From contig CM042684.1 of assembly GCA_023614405.1 (NCBI GenBank), positions 531,944,682 through 532,008,681 of the forward strand: DNA of 64,000 bases. The letters are read 5' to 3'. The position numbers were made by a program, and so were the translations under genes. The notes beneath the pieces are model-generated. The model saw only the letters and a program-made list of their open reading frames with translations, had not been told where the DNA came from and made no database searches. Shown in pieces: positions 46,028 through 58,405 of this stretch (positions are counted from its first letter, which is position 1; every line of letters begins with the position of its first letter). Origin of the DNA: Avena insularis (taxonomy: Eukaryota; Streptophyta; Magnoliopsida; Poales; Poaceae).

Positions 46028-47718
46028 TGTTGGGTCCGCAGCATAGAAAACAAAAAAAAATCCTACGGTGTGAACTACACGCCAAGATCTATCTACTAGG
46101 TACAAAGCAACGGGTGGACATACATCCAACGAGAACTTACCCTCGTAGACAACAAGCTTTGTTAACGAGTAGGAACTCGTGGTTGATGTAGACGTACACT
46201 TGCCGATCTCAAGATCGTGATGAAGTCTAGAAGGTCTGGCTCCAAAGACGCCCATCGATCTAGCTCCGGACCACCAAGTCCAGATCAGCAGCGGTGCATC
46301 CGTGATCGCACACACGTCCGACCCGACAACCTCCGTCTCTCGCTCCAGCAAAGCAGCGGAAGCAGCAACTCCTTTCCAGATAAAGCCACCGGGAACATGT
46401 ATCTCGCTAATCCGAGACCATGGGGGAATAATACTAGAGGGGGAGAGAGATCCTTCACAAGGAGGTTTGTTGTGAAAGGAGGAGAGGGGGGCCTTTTATA
46501 GGGGAGAGGGGGGCACCCAAGGGCCATGGCATGGTAGCCATGGTGGTGCCCCCACCTCTTCCACATTCATGTGGGTGGAGCTCCCACTCCCATAAAAAGC
46601 CTCCACTCAAAATTCCACTCACACATCCATTAAATTTCCACCAAATTTAATGCAAGCTCTCATTAAATAAAACTATTTTATTTATTTTATTCATAATTTT
46701 GTCAATTACATTAATTAACAAACATTCACATAAAACCCCCTGCAACATTTCAATATCACATGCAGAACCAGTTTCTGCAATTTCACCCAAAACAATTCCG
46801 GTTTCCATCGAAATGATTCCAGCGCTTTCTTAAATCTTTATCTGAAACATATTTACTCCAAATGGTGTCGGTATCCCTTAAGTGTGTCACCCTACGGTTC
46901 GTGAATAATGTAGACATGATCGAGACCCCTCTCCGATCAATAATCAGCAGCGGGACCTGGAGATCCGTACTGACTCCCACATATTCAACGATGACTCTTG
47001 TGATCGTGTGAACCTTTAACGTCGTAACTAAATCCCTTTGTCTCGCAATATATTACATGTCCGAGATTCGATCATTAGCATCCAAATACCTAGTTTGATC
47101 TCGTTACCGGCATGCACTCTTTTCTCGTTCCCGTGATATAACATTCTAGTGATCACATCACTTGCTTGCAAGGTATTTCAATGTGATATCATCGTGAGGG
47201 CCCAGAGTATATCTATCCGTCATCGGGATGGAAAAATCCCACTCTTGATCCATGAGCCTCAACATAACACCTTCGTAGCACTGAACCCACCTTTATAGTC
47301 ACCCTATTACGGTGTGATGTTTGATGTTATCAAGATACTCTTCCGGTGTTAGCAATTAACATGATCTCATGGTATAAGGACTAAGATTACTTCGTATGAT
47401 GTTATAGCAATATAAACATAATGACTCTGATCGTAATGCTATACTTCGGATGAATGTTCATCACATCATTCCACCAATGTTGTGACCTTGTTATTAACGA
47501 CATCCAATGTCCATGATCAGGAAACCTTGATCATCTTGTTAATCAACGAGCTAGTTTATAAGAGAGGCATAACTAGGAACTTTCCTTTTGTTTATTAAAC
47601 ACACATGTATTAACGTTTCCAAATTAATACAATTATAGCATGCAAAATAAACATTTATCATAAACAAGGAATAAGATAATAACCACTTTATTATTGCCTC
47701 TCGGGCATATTCCCTTCA
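46028..47718 (-). repeat. 3' LTR of the copia element
   Basis: 1691 bp, collinear with 52604-54303. Most differences cluster in 46225-46300, where the 5' LTR has extra bases. The open frames within it are also in the other LTR but have no known protein match. Confidence 0.9.
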
Positions 47719-47735
47719 GTCTCCCACTTGCACTA
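47719..47735 (-). other. Polypurine tract of the copia element
   Basis: On the minus strand GTGCAAGTGGGAGAC directly precedes the 3' LTR start TGAAGGG. This is the usual plus-strand primer site of Triticeae copia elements. Confidence 0.75.
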
Positions 47736-50700
47736 GAGTCAATAATCTAGTTTGAAAAACTTTGCGTATTGAACACCTATGGCTTTCTGGTGTTGCATAT
47801 ACGCGATTGCTAGTGGTTAACATAATCTACAGATCACCTTTTCAAGTGTGTATTTGCATGTCTTTGCATCTCTACGCATCACTCATTCTCAAATGAGATG
47901 GCATTGTATAAATTTGGTCCTTTGGTAGACCTTTAGTTCGTTCGGGTTAAAATATGTTGATATTATTGTCATACAATATATCTTCATAGTATTAGCCCAC
48001 TTTGAACCACACCTAGTTTGATAACAAACTTCTTAACACAAATACCCTCCTTTGCTGCTACTATAGCAGTTATATACTTAGCCTTTTGTTGTAGTATCCA
48101 TCACAATATCTCAACTTTGGAACTCATCCAAATACATCATGGAACATCCTTTCCATTATATTGTGCCACCCATAGTCTAAATTGAGATAAATTTAATTTG
48201 TATACTAGTATCAATGTAACACTTTACAATGAACTACCTTTAACTATTTGTCACTTATACATGATATATTCTTAGTTCTTCCAAAGCTCATAAGAATATC
48301 TTTACTATTGTCCAATGATCATCTTATGAATCATTCTGGTATATGCTCATAACATTTAGAGCATAGGACATTCTGGATATATACATATCATGGTATAATC
48401 GATCAGAATCTTCATGTGATTTTACTCACCAAGTGTTGAAACACTTGAATCTGAATACAATTCTTTCCATGTAGTAAGAACCTTTCTTGTTGTTTCCATA
48501 TTGAACCCTTTCAATATCTCATATATGTATGTCTGGCACAACCATATTAGCGCCTCAATCTATCCATATAGATATTGTTGCCTAATATTCCGGTTTTGCC
48601 AAGTCTTTCATCGAAATCTTATTTTAATGAAATTCTTAACTTGTGTCAATACAAGATACATCATTTCCAATCAACAATATGTCCTCTACATAATGTATTA
48701 GAAATATGTCTCAGCGCTCCCACTTAATTTCTTGCAAATGCAAGCATCTTCATCATCTCCGATGAATTTAAACTCTTTTAACATTTTCATCATGGTGAAG
48801 ATTCCAATTCCGCTATGCTTACTTCAACTATTGAAGTTTGCATGCCCTTTTAGCACCCTTTGAATTAACAAAACCCTTCGGACCATGTCATGTACAAGTC
48901 ATAGGTAACCGTTCTATTAGAAGAACCTTGTTTTGTTTATTCAACTACCATATACCAAATTATATGTAGTGGTTGCTACATTAATCCGTCAAGACTATAT
49001 ATCGCTATGAAAGATCATATCTTGTCATAATCAACTCTTTGAACATTGCCGTAAACTTCTTTCCGACATGTCGACTATTTCATAGATGTCAAACATCCAT
49101 GACTATTTCTTTATAGATCCAAACACGACCGATAGGCTTCATGCCTTTCCGGAGGGTCTTCCAAGTTCAGAAACTTGATTTCTCGTGTATGGATACTATC
49201 ACGGATTCTATGACTTTGAGTCATTTTATGGAGTCAGGGCCCATCATCACTTCTTTGCATGCAGTCGGTTCATCATTGTCAAAATAATAACGACTTATGT
49301 TTCAAATCTTACTATTTGATTCTTACCGACCCACATGGTTCAATAAGAACTCTAATCTCCAAGATTACACCCTTTGTAATCACGGGAGCCATGAGCATTG
49401 TGGCCACCACTGGGACACTTTCCGGCGCTGCGCTACTCAGCACATATAGCTAAGGTTCAACAACCTTATCAAAGTTCTATTGTCCTCCCACTTAACTTTT
49501 CACGAAAAATTCCTTCTCAAGAAACTTGACGTTCCAAGCGACAAACTCTTTTGTCCTTGGTGTTATGGAGGAATTCCCAACAAATTATTTGGGATAACCT
49601 ACAAAGACGTGCTTATCCGGCTTTGGTTGTAAACATTCTACTTATGCATAGCATACCAAAATTTAAGAAAAGACAATTCGGGTTTTATCCCAAACCATAA
49701 CTCATATGGTGTCATTTCAACGGATCATGATGGTGCTCTTTTCAGTGTAAAAGCGGCAATCTCTAAAGCTTTAATCTTTAAAACATAATGGCAGTTTTAT
49801 AAATGACACCTTTGATCTTACCATGTCAAACAAGGTTTGATTTGATCTCTCGAACATACCATACTCCTGTGGTTTATCGGGAAATGCAAATTCATGGAAC
49901 AATTCCTAAAATCTTAGGTGTTTTGCTAAACCTGTAACTCAAATATCTTCCTTTATGATCAAATCATAAACTCTTCTATTTTCTTGTTACAATAATTTTT
50001 CACTTCATCTTGAAAGTCTTTGAACAATTTTCAAATGTTTCATACTTCTTCCTTGTTAAGTAAATATACAGATATATTCACTCAAATTTTCGGAGAAAGC
50101 ATATGAAGCAAAAAGATCCATCGCATATGCCTACACATAATGGACTATGCACATCAGCATGCACAATTTCCAATAAGCTAGTCATTCGTTCCTCTCTGGC
50201 CTATGGACGGAGTCTCAATTATCTCGAGGAAAGTCTCACATGCGTCAATTGATCAAAATCAAAAGACTCCAAAAATCCATCAACATGGAGTTTCTTCATG
50301 TTTGCTTTCAAATATAATTTAAACAGCGATGTCACTTCATAAGTGATCTTTCAATCATTTGTCTTGCGACATTTTAGCAATAGTGTTTATGGATGTGATT
50401 TCTCCCACTAGACTTGTAAAAGTTCATCCATCCTTTATGGAATACGGTAATTTATTTGAACAACCATTGTTCTCGTAATACCAGAACAAAATAACAATTA
50501 TTTAAACAAATCTTGAAGGCTTGGTTTGATGACAACGAAAAACACAATAACACTTTATTTGTTTTCGATGAACATCATCACTCATTCTCTTGTAGGTTTA
50601 CTTAGGCCATTGTAGTTCATGAATTGCGTTGTCCTGTATGACACTTCATACCAACCAATTCGGTATCCAATACCGGTATCCAATACCTAAGAACCACATT

Positions 50701-51500
50701 GTTTAACAAGCAAGGAATATAGCCATAACATGTATATCTTCTATATACCTAAGTTCGACATCTCCAACCTTTTATTTTCTGCCAAATATTTTATAGATTC
50801 TCTTTCAGCAATTCCTTTTCTTTTAAAAGAATCTATCAACATCAATAGTGGTGTCATCAACATGACACATGGTACAAAGCGTATATAGTCAAATACTAAT
50901 ACCTTTGGACTTGCACTTTGAAGTGGATCACCATCATCAAATGTTTGGTGTTCTTTCAAAAATCCATTCTTTAGTAATCTATTAGTGTAGTAAACATTTT
51001 ACTTACATCTTCTATTCATCCTTATCATGACAACCATGATCAAGCTACTATAGCCTATAAGGAAGAATCGTGAGTATAATATCAGTTCCCAAAACCCTTT
51101 TGGTAGATTCGGATGCCTAGCATCTCCATCCTTCACAAATTCTCATACAATATGAGAACATGTATTTTGCTAAATTATACTCTATCATAATGCAACCAAA
51201 AACATTGTTTCAGATATCACAATATCTTTCACACATGATGGTTTATGAAACAATTTTCAGCTCCAATATAATCTTGATATTAAAATAACTTTTTGAATAT
51301 CAATAATCATGGAGGCAAACATGATACTTTAGATACTAACATTGGAATTCTTACTCTTGATTTAATACTACTTATTAAAGTTCATGGAGTAAATAGAGTT
51401 TGCTGAAAGTTGGAATAGGACTTATAAACTTTAAATTGACATTCAAAACAATACGATACCAGTTCATAAAGTAAATATCCAAAATTATATAGTTCTATTA
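47736..51500 (-). pseudogene. Degenerate copia polyprotein (integrase and reverse transcriptase remnants)
   Basis: Reading the minus strand from right to left: a gag-end-like SIKYLAENKR (about 50790), then integrase-like RSNQTLFDMVRSKVS (about 49860-49800) and HVFVGYPK (49613-49590). Next is reverse-transcriptase-like LIHYVEDILLIGND (about 48700-48660), the YVDD box with its first Asp changed to Glu, followed by SMKDLAKPEY. Integrase before reverse transcriptase is diagnostic of Ty1/copia. Many stops and shifts interrupt all parts. Confidence 0.75.
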
Positions 51501-52590
51501 TCTCAATTAAAACTAAGCATAAGGCAGTGAATAGATGCGAATGACTACAACAAATTATGCAAATTCACTTCGATTTAGTTTATGACAAATTGAGTTCGAC
51601 TAATCCAAATTAGAAATGAACTCCCACTCAAAAACGATATCCCTCGTGCCTTTTTGGTGATTACATGAACCAAATCCACTACACCAAGTCCGATCATCAC
51701 GTGAGTCGGTGTAGCTTCAAAGGCGAGCATCAATATGGTCATCACATCAACTATATGACTCATGCTTAACCTTTCGGTCCGTGTTCCAAGGCCATGTCTA
51801 TACATGTTAGGCTCGCCAAGTAAGAACCTTAGTATTCGCATGTGTAAAACTGTCTTACACCCGTTGTATGAAAGCGTAGAGTTGAGTACACCCGATCATC
51901 ATGTGATGTCTCGAAAAACGATCCATAAAACGGTGCATACTTAAGGAAGAACACATTTTATCTTCATATTTAAATGAGGGATCATATTATAATGCTACTA
52001 AAAGCACCAAACTAGCAATATAAGATGTAAACAACTAATGTGTAAAGTGACATGATATGGTCCATGCATTTGATCTCTATCATTTGCATCGTGGTATGGT
52101 CTCTATCATTCCTTTGTGTGTAAGGCCAAGGTCTATGGAACTTACACGTTAAGTGTGTTGTAAGAGTATCTATCATACATCTACTTACAACAATACCATA
52201 TCAAGACACTAGCCCAAAAACGATCTAAACTAGACGCCTCTAATTTATCAATTGCAAGTTTTATGTGGCTTAGGGCTTTCGGAGATAGAACCATTCTTAC
52301 CTACGAACATGAACCACAACGAGGATAACTAAGTTATTAGCAACTCGTTGTAAATCAGATATTGACTATAGTAGGAGAGACAGACACCCGCCAGCCACTT
52401 ATGCAAAACAAGTTGCATGTCAGTCGTGGAACCGGTCTCATGTACGATGACATGTAAGGTTGGTCCGGGCCGCTTCATCCCACTATGCCACCAATATCCA
52501 AAATACATAGAAGATGCAATAATATGATCATCATCGCCCACATATCAACATATGTGTACTACCCGTTCTAAGCACCTACGCATAGATCAG
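51501..52590 (-). other. 5' untranslated region of the copia element
   Basis: Between the primer site and the coding remnants. It includes repeated phrases on CATGTGATGTC and ACGATCGGACT-like themes around 51680-51920. A short frame MSHIVDVMTILMLAFEATP (51775-51640) has no known function. Confidence 0.45.
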
Positions 52591-52602
52591 GCTCTGATAC
52601 CA
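52591..52602 (-). other. Primer binding site (initiator Met-tRNA)
   Basis: Minus strand TGGTATCAGAGC, one base after the 5' LTR end. It is the standard complement to the plant initiator tRNA-Met 3' end. Confidence 0.92.
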
Positions 52603-52603
52603 C

Positions 52604-54303
52604 TGTTTGGGTCCGCATCATAGAAAACAAAAATTTTCCTACGGTGTGAACTACACGCCAAGATCTATCTACTAGGTACAAAGCAACGGGTGGACATACA
52701 TCCAACGAGAACTTACCCTCGTAGACAACGAGCTTTGTTAACGAGTAGGAACTCGTGGTTGATGTAGACGTACACTTGCCGATCTCAAGATCATGATGAA
52801 GTCCAGCAGGTCCGGCTCCAGCACGTCCATCAGATCCAGCTCCAGCACCACCAAGTCCAGCACCGCAAAGCAGCGGTGCATTCGTGATCGCACACACGTC
52901 CGGTACCCCGACAACCTCCGTCCCTCGCTCCAGCAAAGCAGCGGAAGCAGCAACTCCTTTCCAGATAAAGCCACCGGGAACATGTATCTCGCTAATCCGA
53001 GACCATGGGGGAATAATACTAGAGGGGGAGAGAGATCCTTCACAAGGAGGTGTGTTGTGAGAGGAGAAGAGGGGAGCCTTTTATAGGGGAGAGGAGGGCA
53101 CCCAAGGGCCATGGCGTGGCAGCCATGGTGGTGCCCCCACCTCTTCCACATTCATGTGGGTGGAGCTCCCACTCCCATAAAAAGCCTCCACTCAAAATTC
53201 AATTCACACATGCATTGAATTTCCACCAAATTTAATGCAAGATCTCATTAAATAAAACTATTTTATTTATTTTATTCAGAATTTTGTCAATTATATTAAT
53301 TAACAAACATTCACATAAAACCCCCTGCAACATTTCAATATCACATGCAGAACCAGTTTCTGCAATTTCACCCGAAACAATTCCGGTTTCCATCGAAATA
53401 ATTCCAGCGCTTTCTTAAATCTTTATCTGAAACATATTTGCTCCAAATGGTGTCGGTATCCCTTAAGTATGTCACCCTACGGTTCGTGAATAATGTAGAC
53501 ATGATCGAGACCCCTCTCCGATCAATAATCAGCACCGGGACCTGGAGATCCGTACTGACTCCCACATATTCAACGATGACTCTTGTGATCGTGTGAACCT
53601 TTAATGTCGTAAATAAATCCCTTTGTCTCGTGATATATTACATGTCCGAAATTCGATCATTGGCATCCAAATACCTAGTTTGATCTCGTTACCGGCATGC
53701 ACTCTTTTCTCGTTCCCGTGATATAACATTCTAGTAATCACATCACTTGCTTGCAAGGTATTTCAATGTGATATCACCGAGAGGACCCAGAGTATATCTA
53801 TCCGTCATCGGGATGGACAAATCCCACTCTTGATCTATGAGCCTCAACATAACACCTTCGTAGCACTGAACCCACCTTTATAGTCACCCTATTACGGTGT
53901 GACGTTTGATGTTATCAAGATACTCTTCCGGTGTTAGCAATTAACATGATCTCATGGTCTAAGGACTAAGATTACTTCGTATGATGTTATAGCAATATAA
54001 ACATAATGACTCTGATCGTAATGCTATACTTCGGATGAATGTTCATCACATCATTCCACCAATGTTGTGACCTCGTTATTAACGACATCCAATGTCCATG
54101 ATCAGGAAACCTTGATCGTCTTGTTAATCAACGAGCTAGTTTATAAGAGAGGCATAACTAGGAACTTTCCTTTTGTTTATTAAACACACATATATTAACG
54201 TTTCCAAATTAATACAATTATAGCATGCAAAATAAACATTTATCATAAACAAGGAATAAGATAATAACCACTTTATTATTGCCTCTCGGGCATATTCCCT
54301 TCA
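52604..54303 (-). repeat. 5' LTR of the copia element
   Basis: 1700 bp. The LTR start TGAAGGGAATATGCCC lies at 54303 on the minus strand, next to the GATGA duplication at 54304-54308. Confidence 0.9.
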
Positions 54304-55469
54304 GATGAGCACTGGCATCGTAATAAACTTACGCTTCATGCACAACCAAGGAGGAAGGTTGTAGTTACATAGAGTCACAGGCCAGGTGATGTGACTACAG
54401 CTCTGCTCCCCAAAAGGATTCATGCCATCTGTACTTAGACCAAACCATAAGTTTCTCGTGTCACCTGCAAAGTCTGGGAACTCTCTCTCGATTTTTCTCC
54501 ACTGCGACCCATCAGCGGGGTGTCTCAACTTCCCATCTTTCTTACGGTCTTCATTGTGCCATCGCAACAACCTGGCATGCTCTTTGTTTCTGAACAGACG
54601 TTTCAATCTTGGTATTATAGGAGCATACCACATAACCTTAGCAGGAACCCTCTTCCTGGGGGGCTCATCATCGCCATCAACATCACCAGGGTCATCTCGT
54701 CTGATCTTATACCGCAGTGTAGTGCATACTAAACATTTATCTAAATTCTCGTACTTCTCACCGCGGTAGAGGATGCAATCATTAATGCATGCATGTATCT
54801 TCTGCACGTCTAATCCTAGAAGGAAGAGAATCTTCTTTGCTTCGTAAGTACTCTCGGGCAATTCGTTATCCTTTAGAAGCTTCGGCTTCATTATTTTCAG
54901 TAACTTCTCAAATCCCTTGTCAGATAAACCAGTATCTGCCTTCCATTTTAGCAATTCCAGTGTGGTATCGAGCTTTGTGTTGCCATCTTCGTAATTTGGG
55001 TACAACAATTTTTGTGATCCTCTAACATGCCCTCCAACTTCAACTTCTCCTTCTCTGTTTCACAGTATCGCTTTGCATCAGAAATGACCCGGCCAAGATC
55101 ATCAACGGGCTCATCTGATGCCCGTTCTTCACCTCCTTCTTCTTCATTCTCTTCCATTGCAGTATCATCGTATTCAGGGAACATATGACAATAGTTGTCA
55201 TCATCCTCTTCTTCTTCATTGTCTTCCATCATAACCCCTCTTTCTCTGTGCTTGGTCTAGCAATTATAGTTGGGCATGAAACCTCTCCGAACCAGGTGGC
55301 CGCGAATGATTTTCGAGGAAGAGTACTCCTTGATGTTCCGACATTGAACACATGGACAACACATAAATCCATTCTCTTTGTTTGCATTAGCAACATCGAT
55401 AAATTTGTCCACGCCTTGAATGTACACGGATTCACGTCAGTCACCGTACATCCATCCCCGCTGGCTCAT

Positions 55470-55800
55470 CTGCATCGTATAATTAAGTTTACCATTATTA
55501 CAGAACATCATGAATAGTGAAATGACCACTTTACATCGGCACATGCATTGTACCAATGACAGATGAAAGGATAAGGTTGCTCACCTCGATCGTGGGGGAA
55601 AAGAAAGAGGAGAAAGCTTAAGTGTGGCTCGGGCACCTCATATCATTTTTGTCCTGTGGGAAATCAAGCGGCATCATTCTCTCAGCCATTTCATCGAACA
55701 CCTAATGTGCGTAGGAAAAAAAACTAGCACACACACACCTCACACTTTCTACCAAGAAAAATCAGAGGGAGGGGCTGGCTGGGGCGGCATATTTGTAAGG
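55470..55800 (-). promoter_or_regulatory. Upstream region of CACTA-D TNP2 with 5' leader intron
   Basis: Collinear with 61740-62080 in CACTA-E, including the acceptor GATGCAG before the start and the donor GAGGTGAGCAACC (minus strand, about 55588-55575). Confidence 0.6.
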
Positions 55801-56034
55801 CGGATTATTCGTCCCGGTTGGTATTACCAACCGGGACTAAAGTTGTGCGGTGGGCCAGGCACGACCCAACCGGGACTAATAGTCCCTTACGAACCGGGAC
55901 GTATGTTCCCTTGCTCCCGTGCGACGCTCGGGCCACTCGAACCGGGACAAATGCGAGTATTAGTCCCGGTTCGTGGCGGAACCGGGACAAAAGGTCTGGA
56001 CCGCTCCGAACGAAAGCTAGTTTCTCTACTAGTG
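55800..56034. repeat. 5' terminus and subterminal palindromes of CACTA-D
   Basis: GTCCCGGTTGGTATTACCAACCGG-type palindromes from 55811. The terminus on the minus strand is CACTAGTAGAGAAACTAGC at 56034. Compared with CACTA-E it lacks about 20 bp between two palindrome copies near 55868. Confidence 0.88.
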
Positions 56035-56037
56035 GCA

Positions 56038-56440
56038 CTAGGTTGATCCACATCATTGAAATTATTTAGACTGTTAGATGTATAATTTGTGGCTGTGATT
56101 TAATCGGAGTTGCAGATTACGTAACACATTAGACGTAATAGACCGGTAGCCGGTCGTGTAATTTTTAAAGTCGTGACACGGTAACAAGAGGCCGCATAAC
56201 TCACGGAGGCATTATCAAAAAAAAAAAACACGGAGAGGTTCTGGTGCAAATCGGTCAGCCCATATTTTAGCTAGCTACCGCCTACGAGCAGAATCAGATC
56301 CATTATTTCACAATCGATCAGCTTGGTATATATACCGCCTATGAGTGCGTGGATCTTATGTCAAATCGGTCATAGACTCTTATACTCTTATGTCAGAGCC
56401 GAGCCTATGAGCTCTGGTCCAAAAAGATTGATACACATGT
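56038..56440. other. Flank of CACTA-D, no gene recognised
   Basis: GC-balanced DNA with the related phrases AAATCGGTC and CCTA(C/T)GAG at about 56250-56290 and 56340-56410. No supportable feature. Confidence 0.4.
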
Positions 56441-56449
56441 GAAGCTAAC

Positions 56450-57360
56450 TCAAAATTAAAGCTAATCGAAGATGAAAAAGAAAACCACAAAGCGATCTGA
56501 TTAACCTACGTGTGCATGCGTATTACAAAATAGTAGGATTCTATTTATACTGGCAAGAAAAACAATATAAGAGGCTACTAAATTAGACTGATTCATACGT
56601 ACATATATACCTTTATATCACCGAATACATTTTTATAAACATAAATATTTAGGAGTTTAATTAACCTCGCTGGTTTTGAAAATGCGACTTCAGAGAGTAG
56701 GACCTAAATCATCGGACGCACGGTGATTCCAAAGACACGGTCCTCTTAAGACAGACTGTCCAACCACTCTATCGTCAAAATCTTGTTCTTTAAAAAAAAA
56801 AGTTAACGTGACTACCAACTTCAGTTTGGTAGCAGTAGACATATATAGTCAAAACACTTTACGCGATTCGAAAGAATCATGACCGTAAATATTAGATCTA
56901 ACCACTAAAATAATTTTGATGATGTGGATCAACGTAATGCCTCGGAACAACCTCTTATATTGCTATTCCATAAATTGCTACAAAATAAAGTTGATCCATC
57001 TTAAACTGCCAAGAATATAATCAAAAACAAAACTACAAAGCAGATCGGTATGATCTGATTTAGCCTATGCTTGCATGCATGTTACGGCATAGTAGTTCTA
57101 TCGACAACCTCGCAAGGAAAGAATTAAAAGGCTACAAGATTAGACTGATTTTATTGTACATATATACCTAAATATCAATCAATACATATAAATTTTAAAA
57201 ACGTAATTTTGAGGAGGTTAATTAACCTTTCGTGTTTTAAAAATGCAATTAACTTCAGAGCGTAGGACCTAAGTTATTGGGCGCACGGTCATTCCAGAGA
57301 TACGATCCTCCTAAGACAAATTGTCAGATCACTTTATCACCAAATCGCCAATCTACGAGG
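56450..57360 (+). repeat. Diverged direct repeat, two units of about 350 bp
   Basis: Unit 1 about 56450-56795, unit 2 about 57005-57355. Shared ordered phrases: AAACTACAAAGC(A)GAT, GCATGCGTATTAC or GCATGCATGTTAC, TTAGACTGATT, GTACATATATACCT, GAGTAGGACCTAA or GCGTAGGACCTAA, and CACGGT(G/C)ATTCCA. Both are non-coding. Confidence 0.75.
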
Positions 57361-58405
57361 AGATCTTTTTTGGAAAGACAACCATGAGCAGTTCTACCCA
57401 ATGCTACCCAATAAAGTTGATCTGTACATAATACCAAGAATTAAATGAAGCCAATACACCTTTATTCTATATTACTCCATATCAACCATCAAGACTTTGT
57501 CACAAAAGACACACTAACAAAACATACATAAACTACAATATGGTGATTGATTAGTGCTTCCCTCACCTCTCAAAGCCTTTATCAGTTGTTGAAAGCCAGC
57601 AGAAAATGATGATATTGAAACGAACATTTTCAATGAAGAGGGAAAGCGTGCATACATGGTTCGAGACGAAACTAATTCCACAGTCAAAGAAAGGATCCTT
57701 TCTGGTTATGCAGGGGCCGGGATTACCTCATTTCGAAAAAAAAATTTATGGACGACTCATGTGGCTATATATTTTATTGCTACAAGAGAAGGGATAGAAC
57801 TTTCGCAAATTTTGTTTTGAGTATAAACTTTTGAAAATTACTTATGTATAATGAGATCTTATGGTTACCTATGGTGTGTGTGATTAAATAAACTATTTTC
57901 TGAATGAAAAAAATTCGCAAGGAATTTTATGTGGTTTCTTAGCCTTAAATTTTATTAATATGCGTCATTAAAATTTGCAATCATGTAGAATAAATGACGA
58001 CCGACTAAAATACCATCACTATGTCATTCATGATAGTTTATTTGTCATGTTACATGACAAGAAAATACCAATGAGAGATTGCATAATGAAATGATTGAAT
58101 AGTATGGCTAATAGGGATATTTAAAAGTAGTTAAACAGATTAGAAAGAAGATCTGCTATTGTTATTGGTATGCAAAATATATTATTGAAACATTACAAAA
58201 TAAAGTAAGATCGCTAAATCTGAGATAAATGGTATATTTTTAATTTCTATAATAACATAAAAATGGTTCAAGATTCTATATTCTAGACCGATCATTTCTA
58301 AAACATCATTTATTTCAAAACAACATGAGAATGTTGTGTATTTATATAACAAATGAAGGGGCAAGAGGTAAACAGATCAAATAAAGTTAGAACTAAAATT
58401 CTTAA
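57361..58405. other. AT-rich DNA, no gene recognised
   Basis: Only short frames (the longest about 63 codons at 57606-57797) and no recognisable motif. Confidence 0.4.

Larger units (their letters stand above)
46028..54303 (-). mobile_element. Ty1/copia LTR retrotransposon inserted in CACTA-D TNP2
   Basis: 8276 bp with the 5-bp duplication GATGA at 46023-46027 and 54304-54308. On the minus strand the LTR starts TGAAGGGAATATGCCCGAG and ends ...GGACCC(A)AACA. The LTRs are 52604-54303 (5') and 46028-47718 (3'). The primer site (52591-52602) and polypurine tract (about 47719-47735) are in place. The polyprotein survives as fragments in copia order, integrase before reverse transcriptase. It is riddled with stops, so it is inactive. 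Confidence 0.93.
43859..55469 (-). pseudogene. TNP2: TNP2 transposase of CACTA-D, split by a copia element
   Basis: Start MSQRGWMYGD (55469), directly after a splice-acceptor-like GATGCAG. Motifs in order: CCPCVQCRNIKEYSS, HLVRRGFMPNYNC, an acidic EDNEEEEDDDNYC tract, KIHACINDCILYRG, NLPPWLCMKRKF, the copia insert, KQPGNDIDVYLR, SIDVMHVTKNLC, KSHDCHVIMTQLLP, PSFFNIMTHLLVHL and NRARPEGSISKGYG. DUF4216-like ELDYGVSFKVPLFRCKWI and NNLGYRDEPFVLAND follow, and the end is WLRPKRS with TAA 43861-43859. Defects: TGA 55439-55437 (Arg site), TAG 55259-55257 (Trp site), a 1-bp deletion in an A-run near 55010, a 1-bp insertion near 45740, TAG 45343-45341 (shared with CACTA-E) and a frameshift near 44380. 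The second half has the longest intact stretch (45202-44336). Confidence 0.9.
35682..56034 (-). mobile_element. CACTA-C/D: CACTA region, possibly one large element, with nested insertions
   Basis: The left end at 35682 reads CACTAGTGGAAACAGGGCC. The right end, at 56034 on the minus strand, reads CACTAGTAGAGAAACTAGC. Between them on the minus strand lie TNP2 (55469-43859), a mosaic spacer (41610-43858) and ORF2 (39951-36123), the expected 5'-TNP2-ORF2-3' order. The outer triplets are ACA and GCA, one mismatch from a 3-bp duplication. Against one element: the two termini agree only over about ten bases, and the spacer contains foreign repeats and a second gene remnant. Two abutting CACTA elements, C (35682 to about 41610) and D (about 43859-56034), remain possible. 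Confidence 0.5.

Noticed and set aside
52738..53151. A 137-codon frame in the copia 5' LTR, partly repeated at 46285-46566
   Set aside because: It lies wholly in the LTR, differs in frame between the two LTRs and matches no known protein.
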